From the NCBI GenBank assembly GCA_014529385.2, contig CM043964.1:5103997-5167996 (forward strand): a stretch of DNA of 64,000 nt, in the 5' to 3' direction. This stretch comes from Adiantum capillus-veneris. Lineage: Eukaryota; Streptophyta; Polypodiopsida; Polypodiales; Pteridaceae. The position numbers were made by a program, and so were the translations under genes. Below are positions 56,285-64,000 of the stretch, piece by piece. Position 1 is the stretch's first letter. The number at the start of each line of letters is the position of its first letter. Under the pieces are notes generated by a model. That model had not been told where the DNA came from. It saw nothing but the letters and a program-made list of their open reading frames with translations, and made no database searches.

Positions 56285-57228
56285 TGTCAGGAGTTTTTTT
56301 GAGCAAGGGATTGCGCATATGTACATACACATGCATGGTGCATCGAATAAAGGATTACCCAATTTCCATAGCCAGGTGGTTACGTGGGGCCCACATGTGT
56401 ACAGGTAGGACAACATGTACATAGTGCAGCGATTTTCACTATTATCAGTACTAGTGTGTTTTTTCTACAATAAAGTGAAGTTGGTAGCGCGTAAAACTTC
56501 TCGAGGAAGCTATCCGCGGGCCAACGACGTGAGGTCAGTAGGTGCGTCACATGGCATCTAGTGGCGTCAGGAGGGCGAACAAGGTCAATATTTGCACGCG
56601 GATGAGGACGGACACAACGTGGGTGTTTTCTGGTGAGAGTTATGCAGAAAGGTCATCATTAGGACCACTTTTTAGGGCCACTTCACGTGGTGGCGGGATG
56701 CATTATTGAAAAGAAATGAGTGCCAGGTGTGCGGATGATGCAAAAAGGTGACAACTATGCATAACGAGGTCAGTTTTTGGCATGTTCGGGGTCCGTTTGA
56801 GGTCATCTAAAAGGCCAAGGGTGCCCAAGTAATAAAGCTAAGTGTGGGAACTGAAAAAACTGAGAGAAGACCAGAAAAAACGTGGAGAAGAGAGGAGGAA
56901 CAGCTGCAGCTGTGTTTTTGCTCATTTTGGAGCCTGTTTTGGCCGTAAACTGCTCATCCGAGGTCGGATTTGAGCACTTTGACATTGTAGACTGGGGTTT
57001 TGGGCCGTTCCGGACGCGATGGTGCTGTCCATTTTTCCAAATTCCTCACTCTTTTTTTGGTGTTTTTCTGTGTAATCTTCTCCGGTGAGTGAAGCCTCTA
57101 CTTAACTTTGTGGTTGTATCTGGTGTATTTCTTCAATATTGTGTGAGCTATTTGCCCCATTGGTGTTGGCCCAAGCTCAATTGTATCTAAACATCAGAAA
57201 TTCTCCTCTTTTGAGCTGAGTTTTTTGG

Positions 57229-57263
<35 letters not shown>

Positions 57264-57434
57264 GAGTCGGCAACTGGATAGTCTCTCTCCTCTCACTCCA
57301 GAGGTGTGTTCCCTGTCTCGGCCAGGTGTGTTGTGTAATCCGATTGGTGCCCCATAGTGTGTGTGTGTGTATCTTCCCAAGAGTGTGTGTCGGGTCGTCA
57401 TAGAGGCGTTGTGTGTGTTTTCATCCCGCTCACA
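56285..57434 (+). repeat. Element E 5' LTR
   Basis: Start confirmed by the 3' copy. The end (...CTCACA) is inferred from the primer site 6 nt later because the 3' LTR is truncated. About 1.15 kb, with a short (GT)n at 57237-57262. No gene. Confidence 0.75.
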
Positions 57435-57440
57435 TTCTTT

Positions 57441-57458
57441 TGGTGCCCCCATGGAGGA
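57441..57458 (+). other. Primer-binding site of element E
   Basis: TGGTGCCCCCATGGAGGA; one base different from A over 18 nt. A second TGGCGCC at 57673 is less likely, as it is far from the LTR end. Confidence 0.65.
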
Positions 57459-58177
57459 TCTTCTTCGAGTACCTTCTGCTTTGAGCTTCGACCTTCGAGC
57501 TTCGAGCTTCGAGCTTCGGGATTACAGGTTGCAGGTTGTAGATTACTGGTTACAGGTTACAGGTTACAGGGACAGGTACAGGTACAGGTGATTCACACAG
57601 GTACAGGTAGCTGGAGTACAGTGATATACTAGCAGTGATGTCACTTGCAGTTGTTGTGGGTATGCATCACTTGGCGCCTGTTTGAGCGCATTGTCTGCTG
57701 GATTGTACGTTACTTATGAAAACTACCATTGTACGCATTTGTGGAGCCATACTTGGTTGTATTTGGCAGTCCCAGCCATTTCTGAGACTTGGTCTGGAAG
57801 ATAGTCATTTCTGAGACTTGACTATACGCGATTTGCATTAGCCTTCGTGTGAGGGTCGATAGCGTGAGGTTTTTATTGAGCTGGGGGATTCTCAAATGTG
57901 GAGTTCCTTTCGGTGATATAGGTAGCTAGAGCACCCTTTTCGTGACCTCGCCATAGGCTATGTACTAGTGAGTCCTACTTGATGCTCGGGTTCTATTGCT
58001 GACAGTTTATGCATACATAGACAGTCTATATTTTGGGTTCCTACTGCTCTACTTCTGGGGAAACTCTGTCGAAATTTTCCCAAGTTATGATGGCTGGTTT
58101 TTTGGTATTTTGAGCCATTTATGCTGTTATGCTGCTGAAATTTTGGCAAAATCAGAGGTTGAGTCAGGTGTGCCTTC
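57459..58177 (+). other. Element E leader
   Basis: Contains short repeats (CGAGCTTCGAGCTTCG at 57488-57515; ACAGGTTACAGGTTACAGG and ACAGGTACAGGTACAGGT at 57550-57590). No leader ORF like that of A and F was found. Confidence 0.6.
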
Positions 58178-58423
58178 TTGGGAGCTTCATGGTTGGCTTT
58201 AACGGATGATCAAAATGGCCCTCAGTTCACTCCTTTTCATTTAACTCAGAGAATCCAGATAAATGTTCATGTGTCTAGGAAGATTTTTTTCCAGCAGCGC
58301 ATAGTCTTTATGTTCGGGCCAAGAAGATTACGAGAGATCCTGGAATGTCCTTTACCTGTTGTAATTCCAATGATCAACTATGAAAACTCAAATTTTGATG
58401 TGCATGTGTTTGTTCTTATCTAA
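58178..58423 (+). CDS. RKI-module ORF upstream of gag (element E)
   Basis: An 81-codon ORF from ATG 58178 (MGASWLALTDD). The last 60 codons carry INVHVSRKIFFQQ, IVFMFGPRRLREIL, PVVIPMINY and FDVHVFVLI, then TAA. It ends about 100 nt before the gag ATG and is in the same frame as gag, separated by stops. Similar in order and length to the copies in F and in family C LTRs. No known domain. This is the best-preserved member because E is otherwise nearly intact. Confidence 0.6.
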   Translation: MGASWLALTDDQNGPQFTPFHLTQRIQINVHVSRKIFFQQRIVFMFGPRRLREILECPLPVVIPMINYENSNFDVHVFVLI

Positions 58424-58525
58424 AGTTGAGCTCCATTGAAGTTTCTGGGGATTGGGTAGTCAAAAGTTTTGGGTTCTTGCACGTGTGTTCAAAGGGGTTC
58501 TCAAAGCATTGAAACTTGGGTAGCC

Positions 58526-60739
58526 ATGGCTTTCTCTTATCCGGAGTTTCATGGAAGAAGTGATGAAGATGTGGAAGAATTTTTGGAAAAGATGGAGGTT
58601 GCCTGCATTAGCAACCAGATTCATGACCCTGCGTAGATGTTACGCCTTCTCCAAATTTGTTTGAAGAGCGATGCACGAGTTTGGTCTAAAACATTTGAAG
58701 AGGAGTTGCGTGCAGCGGATCCACCTGTAAGATTGAGTTGGGACAATCTAAGGCATGGGTTGGAAGTGGAGTTTGTGAAGATAGAAGATCCTGACAAAGT
58801 GTGGCAAGAAGTACAAGGTTTGGTGCAAAAGGAAGGTGAGCTAGTAGATGCGTACATACGTAAGTTCTCATTGGCATGGGAGCGGATGTGCAAGGCCTTA
58901 GCAGCACAGGTACCCCCGCCTGACATGATGAACAAGGACAGGTTCTTGGCTGGTCTTTGGGAGAATATACGTTGGAGAGTGGAGCTAAAGAAGCCTAGGA
59001 CATATGAAGATGCACTAGAGGTATCAAGGAACAAAGAGTGGAAGCTGGAAAAAATGAGCCAGTTAGGGGTGGAGTCTTTGTCCATGAGGTCTGAATTTCA
59101 GCCTCTAGAGTCTTTACAAGGTCGCATGTCAGGGGTTCATCATGAACCAGTGGCTCCTGTTACTACTCAGGTTATGGCAGCAGTGGTCACTACAGCAGTG
59201 CAAGATGATGGGCTAAGGCAAGACATGAGGCAAATGGTAGATTTGATGAAGAATCTCAGCCTAAACATGCTAGGTCAAGTGGGAAATAATCGAGGTCGAG
59301 GGAGGTTTGCAAATCAGCCAGGAGGTGAAGAAAGGCCTAGGAATGGTGTTGGACAAAGCAATGGTAGGTTTTGGAGGCAGACGCCCACATGTTATAATTG
59401 TGGAGAGTTGGGTCACATCAGCCCGCAATGTGATAAGCCACCAAGGATGGGGGGAGACATGTATCCATTGCCAAGACAGGTGCTAACTAGGTCAAATGAT
59501 TATGGCATCGAAATTAAGGGAGATGAAGGAACCAGTGGACTGACCCAGGAGGAAAAGGGAAAGACAAAAGTGCTAAGTGTAGTCACTTTGGAGAAGGCAT
59601 CAAAGCTAGAGGATACATTAGTGATGCCTATTGGGAAGAGGATCACAGGGGATAAGGAAGGAAGAAGTGCCCCAGGTCCTAGTAAGAAGAAAGGAAAGAG
59701 CCATGAAGGCGAGGATGTCAAGGCCAAGAGGAAAAGGAGAGCTCGTCGAAAGTTTCATGTTTCAGATTTTCCATTAGGGGATGGGCAATTAAGCTATGAC
59801 TTGAAGGAGGATCTGACAAGCAGGAAGGCAAATGTTACTTTTGGGCAGCTTAGAGAGATGGTGCCTAAGCTAAAGCGACAGTGGAAGAGGATGGTTAACC
59901 CAATGGAAAAAGAGCCAGAGAGAGGTTCAGTGAAGGTGTTGGCAATGGATGAGCTACCAGACATTTGTCCAATAGCAGATGTGTGGCATAAAAGGAAAAA
60001 TTTGGGACAAGGTTATGTGGATGGCGGAGCCCAAATATGCATCATAACCCACGCATGCGTTGAGAAGATGGGTCTTACAATGACTGGGGTGTCAGGCTTC
60101 CGGATTAGATTGGCAAACCATCAAAAAGTAAAATGTTTGGGTGTTGTAAAGAGCTTAGAAGTGGAGGCATATGATGCAAAGGCAGTGGTTGATTTTCATG
60201 TGATGCCAGCAGGGTTGGGAGCATATCCTATTATAATGGGCAGACCATGGTTACGTGCAGTGGGAGCTGTTCAAGATTGGCGACATGGTACGATTAGCCT
60301 CTATGGAAAGATAGGTACCAAGAAGCTTTATAATATGGACACAAGGAAACGATTAGAGGAGCTTTATGAAGATGAGGATGAGTCTAGTGATGAAGACTCT
60401 TCCACGGTGACAGATGAGGACAGTGATAGCACTACCAGCAGTGATGAGGATGCTGATGTTGCATTTCTTTTGATGGATAAAGAAATCCAGGAGTGTGGTT
60501 TAGTCGCATTTGCGAATGAAGTTGAAGATGAAAGTGAAGGGCCTTATGAAGTGATTGAAGGGCTGATGCAAACCAAGGTTGAGTTGTCAAAGAAGCAGGA
60601 ATTAATGACACAAATGATTAGTGGAGACCTATCAGCTATGGAGAAGGATATATATTTTCACATGCTGGCTAGTTTTCCTGATTTGTCATTACTTCATATG
60701 AAGAGATCAGAGGGTTCAAGGGTGAAGAGATGCATATAG
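58526..60739 (+). pseudogene. gag-protease polyprotein, ORF1 (element E)
   Basis: ATG 58526 (MAFSYPEFHGRSDED) matches F's gag start. A single TAG at 58634 interrupts codon 37; the frame is then open for 700 codons. Capsid part: VWQEVQGLVQKEGELVDAYI, NKDRFLAGLWENIRWRVE. Zinc knuckle CYNCGELGHISPQC (59392-59433). Lysine-rich linker. Protease YVDGGAQICIIT (60015) and YPIIMGRPWL (60225). Acidic tail. ORF1 ends at 60739, 10 nt past the ATG of ORF2. It provides the particle proteins and the processing enzyme. Confidence 0.92.
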
Positions 60740-62690
60740 AGCTGAAAGAAGGTGCTAAGCCAGTGCGGCAAAGGCTAAGAAGGATGGGTCAAGAGCAAAT
60801 GGAAGCCTTGCGAGAAGAGGTGGACAAGTTGTTGAAGGCAGGGTTCATAGTCCCTGTGGAGACCACAGAATGGGTGAGTCCAGTAGTAGTCAGTCCAAAG
60901 AAGGATGGGAAGTGGAGGATTTGTGTAGATTTTAAGCCCTTAAATGCAGCCACTAAGAAGAACCCATATCCTCTTCCATTCATCGATCAGATCTTGGATT
61001 CAGTGGCAGGTTATGAGAGGTACAGTGTGTGTGATGGTTTTTCAGGCTATTTTCAATTGAAGATTGCTCTTAAAGACCGCACAAAGACAACTTTCATTAC
61101 GCCATGGGGCTGCTATTGCTACACAATGTTGCCGTTTGGGTTGTCAAATGGACCATCTTTCTATCAAGAGAGAGTGAATTGGGTGTTGGAACCATTCATT
61201 GGTAGTTGTGTTAAAGCTTTTATGGATGAATTCTGTGTTTATAGCAGTAGGGCTGAACACCATGAGAAGCTACAGATGGTATTGGCTCAATATGATGAAT
61301 GTGGAGGACAAATAAATCCAAAGAAATGTCATCTAGCACAGCCAAGGGTGAAGTTATTGGGCCACATGGTGTCAGAAAATGGCATTGAGGCTGATCCAGA
61401 CAAGGTTAAGTCTATTATTCTTCTTCCATCACCTACGAGTACGAAGCAATTGGCAACCTTTATACACAAAGTGAAGTACATGGCACGGTTTATTCCATTG
61501 TCTTCGCAGCTTCTTTATCCATTACAGCAAGTGGCAAAGAATGATCCATTGCAATGGGATGACAAGTGTGAAGAAGTGTCTCAAGAGGTGAAAGAGGTGT
61601 TAGGGGGTTTGTCAGCCATGCAGGCTCCTGATTGGGAGAAAGTTTTTTATGTAAATCCATTAGTAGGGGATGATGCCATTGGAGCTATGCTATTGCAAAA
61701 GGGGAAGGGCAGCCATTATATGAGGCCACTGTATTGTGCAAGCCGAGTGAAGTTGGTAGCGGAGAGAAAGTTATCGGAAGTAGAGCTAGTGATGGCCAGT
61801 GTAATATTTGCTTGTCGACGATTTCGTCATTACTTACTACCACGGCCTTTTGTTTTCTTGACGAGTTATGCCTTTTTGCCACAGTTAATTAATGGTACTA
61901 ACATGTCAAATGTGGTGAAGAAATGGGTAATTGAGCTGCAAGAGTTTGAGTTCTCTTTTCTAGTGGAAGATAGTACAAGGGCTACCCTAGCTGATTTGTT
62001 GACCTACAAGGAGAATCCCCTTATTGTTAAGGAAGAGGTGGTGAGAAAGGTAGTTGAAGAAGTTCCACAGATCAGTAATACACATGTGTTGTTCTTTGAT
62101 GGTTCATACAGAAAGAGCCACGATGCAGCTTCAGGGGGTATAGCACTTTATGATCCAGAGGGGAAGCTAGTATGCAAGAGAGGGTTCAAATTGGATGCGC
62201 ATAGTAACAATGAGGCTGAATATGCTACATTGGAAGCCGGATTACACATTTGTTTGAAGCATGGGGTTCGAAGGTTGAGCATAAAAGGTGATGCCTTGTT
62301 AGTGGTGAAGCAAGTGCTGGGTGTGTGGAAGAGCAAGAACACCTCATTGAAGGAACTGTGATTCAGAATTAAAGGCCTGTTAAAAAAGTTCGAAGCATGG
62401 ATCATCAGACACATTGAACGTGCTCTAAATGGAGAGGCACATGAAGCAGCTCAAGGCATGATTGGGGAGCTATTTGTGTTGAGGACCACTTTACCTCTTT
62501 ATCATGGCCGGGAAAGTTTGGCTCAAGAAGAGGAGTTTTTGCTAACAGGAATCATTCCAAAAGAGATTCAAAAGTCTAAGAAGTATGGCTTTGTGCGTAG
62601 AGCATACAGGTACAAATTGATTGGTGATGTCTTATACATGAAAGGGGCTGATCTCGTGTTGAGACGTGTACCTTGGCGGTAGGAGCTTTA
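60730..62690 (+). pseudogene. RT, RNase H and second RNase H, first part of ORF2 (element E)
   Basis: The frame can be read from before ATG 60730 (SYEEIRGFKGEEM). RT has TTEWVSPVVVS, WRICVDFKPLN, DGFSGYFQLK, FGLSNGPSF and FMDEFCVYS, where the second catalytic Asp is Glu. LLGHMVS follows. First RNase H: VFYVNPLVGDDAIGAML, LLPRPFVF. Second RNase H (from about 62090): VLFFDGSYRKS, NNEAEYATLEAG and RLSIKGDALLVVKQ, carrying D, E and D. TGA at 62359 and TAG at 62680 interrupt the frame, which otherwise runs into the integrase. Two RNase H domains place E in the Tat lineage. Confidence 0.93.
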
Positions 62691-62694
62691 CAAA

Positions 62695-63876
62695 GTGTTG
62701 GAAGAGAATCATGAAGGTGCATGTGGTGGCCATTTTGCTCTAAAGATCACCTTGCATAAGATTTTGCAAGAGGGGTATGTATGGCCTAGTTTTCACAAGG
62801 ATGTTCACCATTGGTGTAGGTCTTGCAATAGGTGTCAAGCGTTTGGGAAGAGAGTGTTGAAGCCAGAGCTACGAAAAACCATTATGGCGTTTGATGTGTT
62901 TGAAAAGTGGGGGATTGATGCAATAGGCCCGTTACCTATCACAAGCAGGGGCAAAAGCTATATTTTGACGGCAGTGGACTATCTTTCTAGATGGGCAGAG
63001 GCTATAGCAGTAAAACAGGTCACTGCAAAGGATGTGGCAAAATTTGTGTATGATGAAATATGTTGCAAGTTTGGGGTGCCATTAGAGCTACTTTCAGATA
63101 AGGGGCCAGGATTTAGAGCTAAACTGCTAGACTTCTTATGCACAAAGATGAAGATTAGGCACCAGCATACCACTCCTTATTACCCACAGTGTAATGGCTT
63201 AAATGAAAGATTCAATGGTGAGTTGGTACAGATTCTTTCGAAAGTGATAGAGCACCAAGGAAAGAATTGGGATTTGGAATTGCCTAGTGCATTATGGGCT
63301 TACCGTACTTCACTGAAGACAGGTACAGGGTTTACTCCATTTCATTTGGTGTATGGAAAGGACGCACTATTGCCTGTGGAGGTAGAGTTGCCTGCGGTCA
63401 AGATGTTAGAGAAGTTACTTGGGCTGCCTAGTGATGCATTCAAAGAGAGGCTCTTGCAGTTACAAGAGGTCCAGTTGGATAGGATGAGCGCATTGGAGCA
63501 TTATGGGCAGATGCAGGATAAGGCTTTGGCAAAGATAAATGAAAAGGTCAAAAGTAAGGGTATCAAGAAACATGACTTGGTTTTGCGCTACAACAGTAAG
63601 CTGGACAACACCTTCCAAAAGAAGTTTCAAATTAAGTGGAAAGGCCCTTTCAAGGTAGTGGGGTGTTTTCCAAATGGCACATATCAGCTGGCTAACCTGG
63701 ATGGTGTTCTACATAAGTCAAGGGTAAATGGATTGCGCCTTAAATTGTATCATGCTAGATTGATGATGGTGGAGCAAGATGAGCTGTCTGTGGAGCAAGC
63801 AATGTTGGTGAAGGATGAGGAGACCTGTGATGCGGCGAGTCTCATATCTCTCTTTGCTGCTGCTGATCATGAATGA
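62695..63876 (+). CDS. Integrase, last part of ORF2 (element E)
   Basis: A 393-codon open frame after the TAG. Zinc region HEGACGGHFAL...HHWCRSCNRCQ, core with WGIDAIGPLP, SDKGPGF and GLNERFNGEL (D, D, E), LWAYRTSLKTGTGFTPF, then WKGPFKVVG and NGTYQL of the GPF/Y module. It ends at 63876 without a chromodomain, as in A. It would join cDNA ends to target DNA. Confidence 0.93.
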   Translation: MLEENHEGACGGHFALKITLHKILQEGYVWPSFHKDVHHWCRSCNRCQAFGKRVLKPELRKTIMAFDVFEKWGIDAIGPLPITSRGKSYILTAVDYLSRWAEAIAVKQVTAKDVAKFVYDEICCKFGVPLELLSDKGPGFRAKLLDFLCTKMKIRHQHTTPYYPQCNGLNERFNGELVQILSKVIEHQGKNWDLELPSALWAYRTSLKTGTGFTPFHLVYGKDALLPVEVELPAVKMLEKLLGLPSDAFKERLLQLQEVQLDRMSALEHYGQMQDKALAKINEKVKSKGIKKHDLVLRYNSKLDNTFQKKFQIKWKGPFKVVGCFPNGTYQLANLDGVLHKSRVNGLRLKLYHARLMMVEQDELSVEQAMLVKDEETCDAASLISLFAAADHE

Positions 63877-63904
63877 TCTAGCAGGCTAGGGGATGGGCAA
63901 ATTA
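63877..63904 (+). other. Polypurine tract region of element E
   Basis: AGGCTAGGGGATGGGCAAATTA between the integrase stop and the LTR start; AGGGGATGGG is the likely tract. Confidence 0.6.
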
Positions 63905-64000
63905 TGTCAGGAATTTTTTTGAGCAAGGGATTGCGCATATGTACATACACATGCATGGTGCATCGAATAAAGGATTACCCAATTTCCATAGCCAGGTGGT
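63905..64000 (+). repeat. Element E 3' LTR, first 96 bp
   Basis: TGTCAGGAATTTTTTTGAGC... agrees with 56285-56380 except for about one base; cut by the window end. Confidence 0.95.

Larger units (their letters stand above)
56285..64000 (+). mobile_element. Element E: near-intact Tat-like Ty3/gypsy element (runs off the window)
   Basis: The 5' LTR from 56285 (TGTCAGGAGT) and the 3' LTR from 63905 (TGTCAGGAAT) share their starts almost perfectly over the visible 96 bp. Between them lie primer site, RKI ORF, gag-protease, RT, two RNase H domains and integrase, broken only by three single stops and one frame offset. It is inserted in F's 5' LTR; the left flank is TACGC. Confidence 0.93.

Noticed and set aside
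57673-57690. TGGCGCCTGTTTGAGCG as primer site of element E
   Set aside because: It lies about 240 nt past the probable LTR end, while TGGTGCCCCCA at 57441 matches A and F in sequence and position.

Overview
This 64 kb window is plant-type nuclear DNA, and everything recognisable in it is transposable elements nested inside one another. I see no host gene, rRNA or tRNA gene, and no CRISPR array. The evidence for a land plant is Ty3/gypsy LTR retrotransposons (one with a chromodomain, two with a second plant-type RNase H), a CACTA DNA transposon with plant-type transposase genes and GT-AG introns, and many long (CT)n and (GT)n tracts. The repeat load suggests a large-genome plant. A fern or lycophyte would fit the integrase of element C from memory of similar proteins, but the sequence does not settle the species.

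Layout. Element A (1-9855, + strand) is a Tat-like gypsy element with ~2.6 kb LTRs; its 5' LTR is cut by the window edge and its 3' LTR carries a 418 bp fold-back insertion. A sits inside the pol of element B, an older minus-strand gypsy element whose RNase H, RT, protease and gag lie at 9856-13498. Element D (13577-34166, minus) separates B's gag from B's leader, primer site and 5' LTR (34167-35277). D has 0.9 kb LTRs, a tRNA-type primer site and odd duplicated gag-like and protease-like modules. D is broken by two + strand elements of one family with 2.0 kb LTRs: C (18070-21775, internally deleted, integrase only) and C' (24781-31177, a complete-looking non-autonomous copy carrying a long acidic ORF instead of gag-pol).

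B's LTR is interrupted by a CACTA element, H (35281-48774, 3 bp target duplication TCT). H's transposase gene is split by a young chromovirus, G (38172-45315, 5 bp duplication CTGCC), and also holds a 290 bp MITE. After about 0.9 kb of unassigned sequence comes element F (49689-56284, minus), a relative of A that has gag but no RT, and carries an unrecognised two-membrane-segment reading frame. Element E (56285 to the window end, + strand), the best-preserved autonomous Tat-like element, is inserted in F's 5' LTR.

The most interesting signal is a ~60-residue protein module with an 'RKI..FQQ..FG..P.II.P' pattern. It recurs upstream of gag in E and F and, as two tandem copies with ATGA overlap, inside every LTR of family C. 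I do not recognise it. Other points of note are the repeated ACGT target of family C, the landing of G exactly at an intron acceptor, and premature stops in E, G, C and C' that all fit C-to-T decay. Element boundaries marked by paired LTRs and target duplications are strong; the nesting order B-D-C and the extent of B are inferred.
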